Positions 49,644-58,270 of a stretch of DNA of 64,000 nt are shown piece by piece. The notes beneath the pieces were generated by a model. The model did not search any database, was not told the origin of the DNA, and saw only the letters and a program-made list of their open reading frames with translations. This stretch comes from JBOGUF01 sp050696075 (GTDB lineage Bacteria > Chloroflexota > Chloroflexia > Thermomicrobiales > UBA6265). Location of the stretch: NCBI GenBank assembly GCA_050696075.1, contig JBOGUF010000180.1, positions 47,071-111,070 of the forward strand, in the 5' to 3' direction. Each line of letters starts with the position of its first letter. Positions within the stretch are counted from its first letter, which is position 1. A program made the position numbers and the translations under genes.

Positions 49644-51050
49644 ATGGGCAAAGACGGGTTTCGGGCCGGTGTGGGACGGGTGATTATCAATCCGCCATTG
49701 ACGGCGCCGCACGCGAACTGGGGCGCGCAGGTACACGTTCTGCCGGACGGGATCGAGGCGGACATCTGGGCGACGGTGCTGGTCGTCGCCGATGATCGCG
49801 AGATGGCGGCCTTCGTCGATCTCGACCTCATCATCCTGACGGCCGAAGAGAGCGATGCGGTCCGCGCGGCGGTCGGGGTGGTCCTCGGGATTCCGGCCCG
49901 CGCCGTGCGCGCCTCCGTTACCCACAATCACGCCGGGTCGCCGCCGAGCGGTTGGAACTGGATGAGCGAGGGACAAGCGGCGCTCACCGCCTACTACGCG
50001 ATGCTGCCCGACATGGCGGCGAGCGCGGCGCGGTTGGCATTACAAGATCTGCGGCCGGCGCGCGTCGGCGTTGGCAGCGGCGAGAGCCGGGTCGCGGTCA
50101 ACCGGCGCGAGATCGCGCCGGACGGCAGGCCGCTGACCGGCGTCAACCTCGGCGGCGTGATCGACCCGGAGGTCTTCGTCGTCCGAATCGACGACCGCGA
50201 ACAGCAACCGCTGGCGGCCATCGTCGGCTACACCATGCACCCGACGACGATGGGCCCGACGAACCGGCTGGTCAGCCCCGACTGGCCAGGGCACCTCAAA
50301 CGCACGGTCGCGCGGATCACCGGCGCCACCTGCCTCTTCGCCCAGGGCGCTACCGGTAACGTCGGCCCCGGCCCGGACGGCTTCACGGATGACGTCCGGG
50401 TGATCCGGCGGATCGGCGCGCGGATCGGCTGCGAGGCGGCGCGCGTCTACCTCGGTCTTCAGTTGCCGCCCGTCCGCTACCGGCACGAGCGGGCCTGGGA
50501 GTCGGGGGCGCCGCTCGGCAAGTGGATCGCGGAGCCGGTTGACGAATCCGAACCGGTCGTCCGCACAGACTCCGCGACCATCAACCTGCCGCTGATCCAG
50601 CAGCCACCCGTCGCGAAGGCCGAGGCGGCGGTTGCGGCCGCGGAAGCGCGTCTCCACGACATCAAGTCAGGCGGAGCGCCAGCCACCGAGATTGAAGCCG
50701 CCACCTTCGTCGCCAAGCGGGCGAACATGACCGCCGCCCGCGCCCGACTGTATGGAGGCCGCGCCGCGTTCCCCGCCGAACTCCATCTCTTGCAAATCGG
50801 TCCCGCCCTCTTCGCCGGGACAGAGGGTGAGCCGTTTTGCGAGATCGGCCTGGCGATCAAGGAACGGTCGCCTTTCTCCTCGACGTGGTTCGGCGGCTAC
50901 ACCGGCGGCTGGGCCGGATATATCCCAACCGCCGAGGACTACCCCAAGCGGGGATACGAGGTCGACACGTCGCCGTTCGCGCCACAAGCAGCGCGGCAAT
51001 TGATCGACGAGACGGTGGCCGCGCTGAAGAAATTCGCCGCGTCGTCGTAG
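49644..51050 (+). CDS. Neutral/alkaline ceramidase-like hydrolase
   Basis: A 468-residue protein resembling the N-terminal catalytic domain of neutral/alkaline non-lysosomal ceramidases. The opening FRAGVGRVIINPPLTAP, the metal motif ASVTHNHAGSPPSG and VGYTMHPTTMG supply His ligands, and CLFAQGATGNVGPG holds the catalytic-type segment. There is no signal peptide and the C-terminal immunoglobulin-like domain is missing, so it is a short cytoplasmic relative. Many such bacterial proteins sit in sugar clusters and probably cleave small amides or N-acyl sugars. GGGGGAAGG precedes the ATG. Confidence 0.85.
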   Translation: MGKDGFRAGVGRVIINPPLTAPHANWGAQVHVLPDGIEADIWATVLVVADDREMAAFVDLDLIILTAEESDAVRAAVGVVLGIPARAVRASVTHNHAGSPPSGWNWMSEGQAALTAYYAMLPDMAASAARLALQDLRPARVGVGSGESRVAVNRREIAPDGRPLTGVNLGGVIDPEVFVVRIDDREQQPLAAIVGYTMHPTTMGPTNRLVSPDWPGHLKRTVARITGATCLFAQGATGNVGPGPDGFTDDVRVIRRIGARIGCEAARVYLGLQLPPVRYRHERAWESGAPLGKWIAEPVDESEPVVRTDSATINLPLIQQPPVAKAEAAVAAAEARLHDIKSGGAPATEIEAATFVAKRANMTAARARLYGGRAAFPAELHLLQIGPALFAGTEGEPFCEIGLAIKERSPFSSTWFGGYTGGWAGYIPTAEDYPKRGYEVDTSPFAPQAARQLIDETVAALKKFAASS

Positions 51051-51079
51051 AGGTTACGCCACGGAAGGGAGATCATCTC

Positions 51080-51955
51080 ATGCCCGAAGTCGACGCCGAC
51101 GCCGTCCAACGGGAGTATCGCTACGAGAAACTAACCTGGCCGGAGATCAACGAAGCCGTGCGTCAGGCGAAGGTCGTCGTCTTGCCGGTCGGGTCAGTGG
51201 AGCAGCATGGACACCACCTGCCACTCGACGTCGACTTTCGCTGCGCGACCACGATTTGCCTGGCCGCCGGCGAGCGGTCGCCGGCCGACATGCTGGTGAT
51301 GCCGCCCGTCAACTACGGCTACTGTCACCACGTCATGGACTTCCCCGGCACGATCAACGTCGAGCCGACGACCTTCGTCAACCTGCTCGTCGACATCACG
51401 CGCTCGGTCGCCTATCACGGCTTCAAGAAGATCGTGCTGGTCAACGGTCACGGTTCGAACATGCCGCTCGTCGAGCAAGCCGGGCGGCAAACGAACCTGC
51501 AAACCGACGCCATCTGCTGCACCCTCGGCTGGTGGCACCTCATCACCGATTACTGGAACTCGATCCGCGAGTCGGGTCGCGGTGGGTGCGCCCATGCCTG
51601 CGAACTGGAAACCTCCGTCTATCTCCATCTCGACGAAGCCGGCGTCCGCAAGGACCGGATCAATGGCGCGCTGCCGGACTACATGACCAAAATCGCCGGA
51701 GGCGAGGAGTGGCAATACGTCGACCTCACCATGGGCGCGGGACCGGCGGCGATCATCAGTTGGACGTCGAGCTATTCCGACACCGGCTCCTTCGGCGCCC
51801 CGGAGCTGGCGACCGCCGAGAAAGGGAAACTGGTCTTCGACCACGCGGCGGACCGGCTCGTCGCGATGGTGAAATGGTTGCGGGACCGCCCGATCGAGGA
51901 CCGGCGCGAACACCACGATACGGCACCAACGCGTGGGTTGCCGTTCGGGTTTTGA
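51080..51955 (+). CDS. Creatininase family amidohydrolase
   Basis: A 291-residue creatininase-superfamily metal enzyme. Metal ligands are in VGSVEQHGHHLPLDVD (Glu, His and Asp near residue 40-52), IVLVNGHGSN and HACELETSVYL. Members hydrolyse cyclic amides such as creatinine or remove formyl groups from small metabolites. AAGGGAGATC precedes the ATG, 29 bases after the ceramidase-like gene, so the two hydrolases are co-transcribed. The true substrate is unknown; context suggests an amide or lactone linked to the imported compound. Confidence 0.92.
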   Translation: MPEVDADAVQREYRYEKLTWPEINEAVRQAKVVVLPVGSVEQHGHHLPLDVDFRCATTICLAAGERSPADMLVMPPVNYGYCHHVMDFPGTINVEPTTFVNLLVDITRSVAYHGFKKIVLVNGHGSNMPLVEQAGRQTNLQTDAICCTLGWWHLITDYWNSIRESGRGGCAHACELETSVYLHLDEAGVRKDRINGALPDYMTKIAGGEEWQYVDLTMGAGPAAIISWTSSYSDTGSFGAPELATAEKGKLVFDHAADRLVAMVKWLRDRPIEDRREHHDTAPTRGLPFGF

Positions 51956-51966
51956 GCGCCGCGCCG

Positions 51967-52824
51967 CTATTCCCCGGCGGCCGTCGCAACCGCTGCCTCC
52001 GGTTCCCAGCCGAATTGGTGGGAGAGGTCGCGGGCGGTGGCGAGAACAGTGGGCGCCAGTTCTTCGACTCGTTCCCGCGTAAAGCGGGGGGAGGGGCCGG
52101 TCAGGCTGATGGCGAAGAGCGGCGTGGCGCCGGCGCCGAGCACGGCGACGCCAAGACAGCGCACCCCGATCGAGTCCTCTTCATTGTCGATGCTGTAGCC
52201 GCGCGTTCGCGTGCGCCGGATCTCGGCCAGGAATGCCTCCGGGTCGGTGATGCGCTCCGGCGCGGCGCGGCCCGTCGCATGCCGCAGGTAGCGCTCGACG
52301 ACCGCGTCCGGGCTGGCGGCCAGCAGCGCCTTGCCCAGTCCCGTCACGTGCGGCACGGCTCGACTGCCGACCCTGGAGCTGATCCCTACCCGCTCCGGGC
52401 TCTCGACCTTGTCGATGTGGACGACCTCGAAGCCGTCGAGCACCCCCAGGTGGACCGTTTCGCGGGAAAGGCGAGAGAGCTCATCAAGCACCGGGCGGAC
52501 TTCCAGGAGGAAGCTGCGCGACTGGCTGGCGACGTGCGCCAGCGCCAGGAACTTCAGACTGAGGCGGTAGCTCGCGGTGCCGGCCGGCTTCTCGATCCAG
52601 CCACGGTAGATGAGTGCGTTGAGCAAGCGATGGGTCGTGGTGCGATTGATGCCTAGGAGTTCGGCGATCGCCCGCGCCGACAAGGGGTCAGGATGGCGCA
52701 AGAGCAATTCGACGACTTGCAGCGCCTTATCGACCGACAACAGCGTCGCCTGGTCGTCCAGACCGCTGGGAACCCGGCCGTTTGTCCGCGGCTGACGTTG
52801 CGCCATGTCGTCCGCTACCTTCAT
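51967..52824 (-). CDS. IclR family transcriptional regulator
   Basis: A 285-residue regulator with a winged helix at about residues 28-90 (LLSVDKALQVVELLLRH, LSARAIAELLGINRTTTHRLL) and the effector domain (TVHLGVLDGFEVVHIDKVES, GLGKALLAASPD, SIGVRCLGVAVLG). It converges with the creatininase gene and is followed upstream by the aldolase gene on the same strand. It is the best local candidate to bind the paired 19-bp palindromes at 45950 and 45980. Its paralog at 42051 belongs to the sugar cluster. Confidence 0.92.
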   Translation of the reverse strand: MKVADDMAQRQPRTNGRVPSGLDDQATLLSVDKALQVVELLLRHPDPLSARAIAELLGINRTTTHRLLNALIYRGWIEKPAGTASYRLSLKFLALAHVASQSRSFLLEVRPVLDELSRLSRETVHLGVLDGFEVVHIDKVESPERVGISSRVGSRAVPHVTGLGKALLAASPDAVVERYLRHATGRAAPERITDPEAFLAEIRRTRTRGYSIDNEEDSIGVRCLGVAVLGAGATPLFAISLTGPSPRFTRERVEELAPTVLATARDLSHQFGWEPEAAVATAAGE

Positions 52825-52905
52825 CGCCTCGTCATGCTACGGCGTGGCGGCGGATCGCGTCAAACGCGATGGCATCAGGCAATCAACGCGCCGTTCCCCG
52901 GCGTT

Positions 52906-53553
52906 CTAGCCCGCGCGGGCATCGCGCACGATCTGAACCAATCGCTTGGCCCGCTCCTCGATTGCGTCCCAGTCGCCGGCGGCGACGGTCTTCGCGTCGA
53001 CGAGGTTCGAACCGAGGGCGACGGCAACGGCGCCGGCGCGCATGAAGTCGGCGGCGTTCTCGAAGCCGACTCCGCCGGTCGGCACCAGCTTGACCTGCGG
53101 CAGGGGTCCGTGCACGTCCTTCAAGTAACGCGGGCCGCCCACCGAGGCCGGAAAGACCTTGACCACGTCGGCTCCCGCCTCCCAGGCGGTGAGGATCTCG
53201 GTTGGCGTGAAGGCGCCGATCACGGTCGGTACGCCATACCGGTTGCAGAGCTCGATCGTCTTCAGGTTCAGCGTCGGGGTGACGACGAATTGCGCGCCGG
53301 CCAGGATCGCCGTGCGCGCTGTTTCCGGGTCGAGCACCGTGCCCGCGCCAACGATGGCGGTTGCGCCGGCGACCGACCGCACCTCTTCGATCACCCGCGC
53401 GGCGAGCGGATTGGTAAAGGTGAACTCAACTCCCCGGATGCCACCCCGCACCAGCGCCTCGGTCAACGGCACAGCCGCCGACAGATCGTCCAACCGGACG
53501 ATCGCGACCGCTCCATCCTCCTCGATCGCCGCCATCACCACCGTGCGAGCCAA
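52906..53553 (-). CDS. KDPG/KHG-type aldolase
   Basis: A 215-residue class I aldolase of the Eda family (2-keto-3-deoxy-6-phosphogluconate / 4-hydroxy-2-oxoglutarate aldolase). The Glu in GVEFTFTNP, Thr in FVVTPTLN, Schiff-base Lys in DVVKVFPAS (about residue 136) and the phosphate-binding LVPTGGVGFEN are all present. It would split 2-keto-3-deoxy acids to pyruvate plus an aldehyde, completing the route begun by the dehydratase at 44707. The chosen TTG at 53553 has GAAGGGTAGGA just upstream; an ATG six codons in is the alternative. Confidence 0.92.
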   Translation of the reverse strand: MARTVVMAAIEEDGAVAIVRLDDLSAAVPLTEALVRGGIRGVEFTFTNPLAARVIEEVRSVAGATAIVGAGTVLDPETARTAILAGAQFVVTPTLNLKTIELCNRYGVPTVIGAFTPTEILTAWEAGADVVKVFPASVGGPRYLKDVHGPLPQVKLVPTGGVGFENAADFMRAGAVAVALGSNLVDAKTVAAGDWDAIEERAKRLVQIVRDARAG

Positions 53554-53571
53554 TCCTACCCTTCTCCCCTG

Positions 53572-56091
53572 CTAATCATCGCGTGGCACGATGTCGGGCG
53601 ATGAATCGTCGTCGTTCCCAGAGAAACCGTCGTCACCGGAGAAATCGTCCTCCTCGGAGAAGAACTCCTCGTCGTCGTCATCGTCGTCATCGTTGAACGA
53701 GCGCGGGACGTTGTTCGACTGGCCGACGGCCTCAGCGTAGCGGTAGATGCTGTCGGGGCCGCTGCCGGTGTACTGGCCGCCGTTGGTGCGGACGTCGGCG
53801 AGCGCCTTTTCGAGTTCTTGAGCATGGTAGGAAGAGATCTGGTTGCAGTCGAGGGACGGTCCGGCTCCGCGGACCAGGAGCTCGTCGCGGCTGCTCGAAC
53901 CGCCAGTGGGGCGGCCACCGGTCGCGACGCAGACCTCGCCTTCGTAGATGCCGTCCGGCCGCGGGAACGCCTCGGGCACCGCCTGCCCATTCGGGCCGCG
54001 GAGGTATTCGGACCATTCGGCGTCCTCGTGAACCTCGATCATCATCTCTTGCCAGATCGGGCCGGCGCCCTGAATGCCGTCGAGTTCAGGGAGCTGTTGC
54101 TGGCGATCGCCGCCCTGGGTGGTCTGCCCGGTCCAGACGCCGATGGCGACGTCGGTGGTGTAGCCCATCGTCCAAATGTCTTTCCAATTGTCGGTGGTGC
54201 CCGATTTAGCGGCGGTCGGGCGTCCAAGGGCGTCCTCGGTACTCGCGAAGAGGTTCTCTTCCGTGAAGATCATCGCCCGCTCCTCGTTGTCGGTGAGGAT
54301 CGAGGTGATCTGGTAGGCGTACTCGGCACGCAGGGCTTGGTCCGGATCAGTGACGTGCGGGTCCTCTTCGATCTCGTAGAGGACGTTGTCCTGGCTATCG
54401 GTGATCTTCAGGATCGGGTTGGCCGGGACGTAGGCGCCGTTGTTAGCCAGGGTGGCGTAGACGTTCGTGTGTTCGAGGAGCGTCACCTCGCCGGCGCCGA
54501 GCGCAAGGGAAGTGCCGTAGCCGTAGTCGGAAGCCTGACCGGCGAAGCTGTCGCGCAGGCCCATGCGTCGTCCAAGTTCCATCATCGCGTCGACGCCGGT
54601 GTAGCTGGCCGTCTTCACCGCCGGGATGTTGAGCGAGTTGGCGAGCGCGGTTCGCACCGAGACCGCGCCGAAGAACTGCCCGGTGTAGTTCCGTGGTTCG
54701 TAGGGTCCTTGGGCGGTCGGTTCGCTATAGGTCGTGTCGAAGATGACGGTGCCGGGGTTCCAGCCGTCCTCGAAGGCTTTGGCGTACACGACCGGCTTGA
54801 TCGACGAGCCGGGTTGCAACGGGGAGACGGCGTAGTTGTTCTGGCCGCCGATGACGGGGTCGTCGAAGTTGGCGGAGCCGACCATGGCCAGAATTTCGCC
54901 GCTCCAGGGGACCATGATCACCATCGCGGCGTTGTTGCGGCCATAGGCAAGCAGGTTGCTCTGGATCTGCTCATTGATGATCTCCTCGGCGCGGTCCTGC
55001 AGCTCGATGTCGATCGAGGTTGTGATCTGGAGACCGCCCTCGTAGAGCGCGTTTTCGCCGTACGTTTCGCCGATGTAGTCCTTGACGTAGTTGGTGAAGT
55101 GAGGCGCGTGCTGGATGGCGTTGCTTCGGCGTTGCGGTTTGAGCAGGACGTTGAACGCTTCCTCGGCCTCGGTACGGGTGATGTAGCGGTACTCGACCAT
55201 CTGATCGAGGACGTAGCGCTGGCGCTCCTTGGCGGCTTCGTAGTTGACCGTCGGGTCGTAGGCGGACGGCAATTGCGGCAGACCGGCAAGCATCGACGCC
55301 TCGGCCAGGTTGAGCTCGCTGGCATGCTTGTCGAAGAAGGTTTGGGCGGCCGCTTCGATGCCGTAGGAGCGCTGGCCGTAGTAGATCAGGTTCAAGTACA
55401 TCGAGAGGATGTCCTGCTTCGAGTACTCGTTGTCGATGGCGACGGCGGCCATCGCCTCTCGAATCTTGCGCGAAATCGAGATATCGGTGCCGACCTTCTC
55501 CGGGTAGAGACCGCGGGCGAGCTGCTGGGTGATGGTGGAGCCGCCGGAGGAGCCCTCGCCGCCGACGATGATGAGCGCGCCGCGGACGATGGCGAGCGGC
55601 TCGACGCCGTAGTGGCTCCAGAAGGTGGCGTCCTCGGCGGCGACGGTCGCCTGGATCGCTATTGGTGAGACCTCGTCCAGCGGCACGAAGGTGCGCCAGC
55701 CGGTGTTCGGGTTGTCGACCTCCTGGAGAAGGTTGCCGTTGCGGTCGTAGATGCGGCTCGTCTCGAAGCTCTCGGAGGCGACCTCGGCGGCGGCAGGCAG
55801 GCTTTCATTGAGGTCGCGGTAGGCGTTGAGGGTGCCGCCGACGGCGGCGGCGCTGGAGACGGTAAAGACGCCGATGCCGACGATCATGAGCGCCAGACTC
55901 ATCAGCGCGATCGCGAGCGCAATCCGGTAGCGGTTGGTGCTGATCTCCTTGTTGCGGCCGCCGGCGCCGGAGAGCAGGTTCGGCGGGAGACCCTGGGCGC
56001 GGCGCACGCGGACCGTCCGCCCGTACCGGGCCGCCTTGCGGCGGGTCTCGGGGTAGCGGCGGTTGGCGCGCGCGATGCGTCCTCGACTCAT
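53572..56091 (-). CDS. Class A penicillin-binding protein (transglycosylase/transpeptidase)
   Basis: An 839-residue PBP1A-type enzyme that polymerises and cross-links peptidoglycan. A basic cytosolic tail is followed by one membrane anchor (RIALAIALMSLALMIVGIGV). The transglycosylase domain has EDATFWSHYGVEP and GGSTITQQLARGLYP. The transpeptidase domain has the S-x-x-K in PGSSIKPVVYAKA, S-x-N in ANSLNIPAV and K-S-G-T in AAKSGTTDNWKD. The C-terminus ends in an unusual low-complexity acidic tail with a seven-Asp run (about residues 800-839). AAGGGG lies upstream of the ATG at 56091. Confidence 0.94.
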   Translation of the reverse strand: MSRGRIARANRRYPETRRKAARYGRTVRVRRAQGLPPNLLSGAGGRNKEISTNRYRIALAIALMSLALMIVGIGVFTVSSAAAVGGTLNAYRDLNESLPAAAEVASESFETSRIYDRNGNLLQEVDNPNTGWRTFVPLDEVSPIAIQATVAAEDATFWSHYGVEPLAIVRGALIIVGGEGSSGGSTITQQLARGLYPEKVGTDISISRKIREAMAAVAIDNEYSKQDILSMYLNLIYYGQRSYGIEAAAQTFFDKHASELNLAEASMLAGLPQLPSAYDPTVNYEAAKERQRYVLDQMVEYRYITRTEAEEAFNVLLKPQRRSNAIQHAPHFTNYVKDYIGETYGENALYEGGLQITTSIDIELQDRAEEIINEQIQSNLLAYGRNNAAMVIMVPWSGEILAMVGSANFDDPVIGGQNNYAVSPLQPGSSIKPVVYAKAFEDGWNPGTVIFDTTYSEPTAQGPYEPRNYTGQFFGAVSVRTALANSLNIPAVKTASYTGVDAMMELGRRMGLRDSFAGQASDYGYGTSLALGAGEVTLLEHTNVYATLANNGAYVPANPILKITDSQDNVLYEIEEDPHVTDPDQALRAEYAYQITSILTDNEERAMIFTEENLFASTEDALGRPTAAKSGTTDNWKDIWTMGYTTDVAIGVWTGQTTQGGDRQQQLPELDGIQGAGPIWQEMMIEVHEDAEWSEYLRGPNGQAVPEAFPRPDGIYEGEVCVATGGRPTGGSSSRDELLVRGAGPSLDCNQISSYHAQELEKALADVRTNGGQYTGSGPDSIYRYAEAVGQSNNVPRSFNDDDDDDDEEFFSEEDDFSGDDGFSGNDDDSSPDIVPRDD

Positions 56092-56196
56092 AGTCGTCAC
56101 CCCTTGGTTCGAGATTCGTGCGGGGATTGCTGCCGGGCGAAATGTGGACGACCCCCCGTTGGCAGAACGCCCGAGCACGGCAGATGGTATCACGAG

Positions 56197-56230
56197 GGGC
56201 ATGGGTGATGGGGAATGGGTGATGGGCGAA
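56197..56230. repeat. GGGTGAT heptamer array
   Basis: Units GGGTGAT, GGGGAAT, GGGTGAT and GGGCGAA in 7-bp register between the divergent PBP and hydrolase genes. They are the reverse-complement style of the CCCATGA/CCCATCA array at 7921. Confidence 0.7.
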
Positions 56231-56292
56231 CGCCCTGCTATGCTTTGCGGCGCTTGATGAGGCGCGCGGCGGACCGGAGCGGGGCAAGCGGC

Positions 56293-57600
56293 ATGGTTGA
56301 GCAGCAAGAGACGCGGCAGGCCGGCATCGGGCACGGCGGCGGGCGCGGGCCGCGCGAGGGCCGGGTCGAGGCAAACGGGATCGGGCTGCGCTACCTCGAC
56401 TGGAGCGGACCGGCATCGTCGTCTCGGCCATCGGTGGTGCTGCTGCACGGCGTCTTGCAGCGTGCCGAGGGGATGGCGAACCTGGCGGCGCATCTCTCCC
56501 GCCGCACGCGAGTGGTCGCGCCGGACCTGCGCGGCCGGGGCGGCTCGGATCAACCCCACGACGGGTACGACCCGGCGACGATGGCGGACGACGTCGCCGG
56601 CCTGATCGAGGCGCTCGACCTCGACCGGCCGGTGGTGATCGGACGGATGCACGGTGGCCTGGTCGGCTGGCACGTCTGCGCGCGGCGGTCCGACTTGGTG
56701 CGTGGGCTGGTGATCGGCGATACGCCACCGGAGGTGGACGAGCAGCGGGCGGCGTGGGCGTTGCAGTTGATCCGCGACTTGCCACCCCGCTTTGCCATGT
56801 ACGAGGACGCGCTGCGCTTTTATCAGGAGCAATTGCAACTCTCCGAGGCGCGGGCACGACACGACATCCCCTCCGACTTGGCGGCTGAAGCGGACGGCTC
56901 GCTGTCGTGGCGGCACAACCTCGCCCTTGTGGAGCGGATCGAGGCGGCGTCGATGCCGCGCGCCGAATGGGACGTGCTGGCGCGGATTGCCTGCCCGACG
57001 CTTCTGCTGCGCGGGCAGCGCGGGATGATCCCGGTCGAGATGAGCGAGCGGATTTGCCAAACGATCACCAAGGAGCGCTGCCAGGTGCGGACGGTGATCG
57101 GCTGCGGCCACGACGTCTTCCTCGGCCCCGGCTGCGAGCAGTCGTTCGGGGCGATCGACCTGTTTTTGATGGGAGTCTCGAACGCGGCGGCGAATGGAAA
57201 GGCGATGGAGGCGGCCCCCCTGGCCCCCCAAGTTTGGGGGGCAACGACGGACGGCGCGGTCGAGCGGATCGTGGCGGCGATCAACAGTCACGACCCGGAT
57301 GCGATTGCCGCGCTCTTCGCGGCAGATTGCCGGGTGGTCGAATACGGGGAGGGTGGGTGCATCCGCGACGGCGGGATCGACGCGGTCCACGCTACATTCG
57401 CCCAAATCTTCGACGAGTCCGGCGCCGCGACGATGGAAGTCCGGGATGTCATCGCGGACGAGGAGCGCGTCGCCTGCGTCTTCGCCATCCACAAGAGCGA
57501 GGCGACGACGATCGTGGCGCCGGCATTTTTCCGATTGCGGGATGGGCAGGTCGCCGAGTTCGTCTCGTATCACTTGCACGTGCCGGCGGGGGACGCATAG
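56293..57600 (+). CDS. Alpha/beta hydrolase-like and SnoaL-like fusion protein
   Basis: A 435-residue protein. Residues about 25-290 form an alpha/beta hydrolase fold (VVLLHGVLQRAEGMANLA, RVVAPDLRGRGGSDQP, final His in VIGCGHDVFLG). Residues about 320-435 look like a SnoaL/NTF2-like domain (VERIVAAINSHDPDAIAALF, AFFRLRDGQVAEF-type ending). The nucleophile elbow reads G-R-M-H-G-G, with Met where Ser, Asp or Cys is expected, so classical hydrolase chemistry is doubtful. The linker (about residues 306-318) is encoded by half of a C/G palindrome repeat. It may be a cofactor-free lyase, a binding protein or inactive. Confidence 0.75.
   Translation: MVEQQETRQAGIGHGGGRGPREGRVEANGIGLRYLDWSGPASSSRPSVVLLHGVLQRAEGMANLAAHLSRRTRVVAPDLRGRGGSDQPHDGYDPATMADDVAGLIEALDLDRPVVIGRMHGGLVGWHVCARRSDLVRGLVIGDTPPEVDEQRAAWALQLIRDLPPRFAMYEDALRFYQEQLQLSEARARHDIPSDLAAEADGSLSWRHNLALVERIEAASMPRAEWDVLARIACPTLLLRGQRGMIPVEMSERICQTITKERCQVRTVIGCGHDVFLGPGCEQSFGAIDLFLMGVSNAAANGKAMEAAPLAPQVWGATTDGAVERIVAAINSHDPDAIAALFAADCRVVEYGEGGCIRDGGIDAVHATFAQIFDESGAATMEVRDVIADEERVACVFAIHKSEATTIVAPAFFRLRDGQVAEFVSYHLHVPAGDA
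57213..57250. repeat. Half copy of C/G-run palindrome within coding sequence
   Basis: GGCCCCCCTGGCCCCCCAAG followed by TTTGGGGGGC matches the left half of the element at 17506-17602. Here it is translated as the interdomain linker of the hydrolase-SnoaL fusion. Confidence 0.65.
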
Positions 57601-57622
57601 GCGTTCGGCGTTCGGCGTTGGG
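57600..57622. repeat. GGCGTTC heptamer array
   Basis: Three units (GGCGTTC twice, GGCGTTG) directly after the fusion gene stop. Confidence 0.7.
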
Positions 57623-57647
57623 ACCGATGGTAGGGTCGCGGTCGTCG

Positions 57648-57702
57648 GGCGCCATCCGGGAACCAGTTCCCGGGCTCATTCCCGGAATTCGGATCAATCC
57701 GA
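57648..57702. repeat. REP-like repeat upstream of broken transposase
   Basis: Contains GGGCGCCATCC, CCCGGGCTCATTCCCGGAA and TCAATCCGACT. The same order of motifs recurs at 58532-58590 and inverted at 58664-58722 and 58890-58958. Confidence 0.65.
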
Positions 57703-57785
57703 CTGCATGCGGACCTGGTGTGCGGAAGCCACGGCCGAGTGTCGATGTGGGGCGTGCCGCGACGTGTTGAGGGTGGAGGTGGGGG

Positions 57786-58212
57786 GTGCCGTATTGGCGG
57801 CTTTTTTATCACGTGGTGGGGGGACGAAGGGGAGGGAACCGTTGATTGAGGAGGAGGAGGCGGCGGTTATTCGGCGGTCGCTTAAGTTGACGTTTGAGGA
57901 CATGGATGTGATTCCGCATGCGGTGGGGACGATACCGGATCACGTGCATGTGGTGGTGTCGGCGCCGCCGAAGGTGTCGCCGGCCTCATTGGTGAAGCGG
58001 ATGAAGGGGGCAGCGACGCACGCGGTGAAGGAGCGGGTTGACCGGAGCGAGGCGCGTTCGGTTGGCAAGGCGAATATGGTGTGCTGTCGTTTGGCGAACA
58101 GGCGCTCGCTACTGTCGTGGCGTATGTCGAGAACCAACCAGCACGCCATGCCGCGGGCGAGCTCTGGGCTGGCCTGGAACGGGTGGCCGCTGATGAGATC
58201 AGGCGTCAATGA
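57786..58212 (+). pseudogene. IS200/RAYT-like Y1 transposase pseudogene
   Basis: Restoring one base at each of two sites gives a 142-residue Y1 (HUH) transposase. It opens PYWRLFYHVVWGTKGREP, has the metal-binding HUH motif in PDHVHVVVSAPP followed by SPASLVKRMKG, and ends with YGVLSFGEQALATVVAYV, whose Tyr is the expected nucleophile. The first frameshift lies in the G-run at about 57816-57821, the second near 58065. GGAGGTGGGG precedes the GTG. Each fault is one missing base, so recent decay or a sequencing error must both be considered. It is embedded in REP-like repeats, like RAYT genes. Confidence 0.78.
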
Positions 58213-58270
58213 GAAAAGGCGCTTGGATAGCTACCGATCGGATGGTTGAGATTTCCGAGATCGTCAGCGC

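Noticed and set aside
53572..57579. A giant minus-strand protein running through 57579
   Set aside because: The PBP has its own ATG at 56091 with a ribosome site; the upstream part is antisense to the hydrolase-SnoaL gene.
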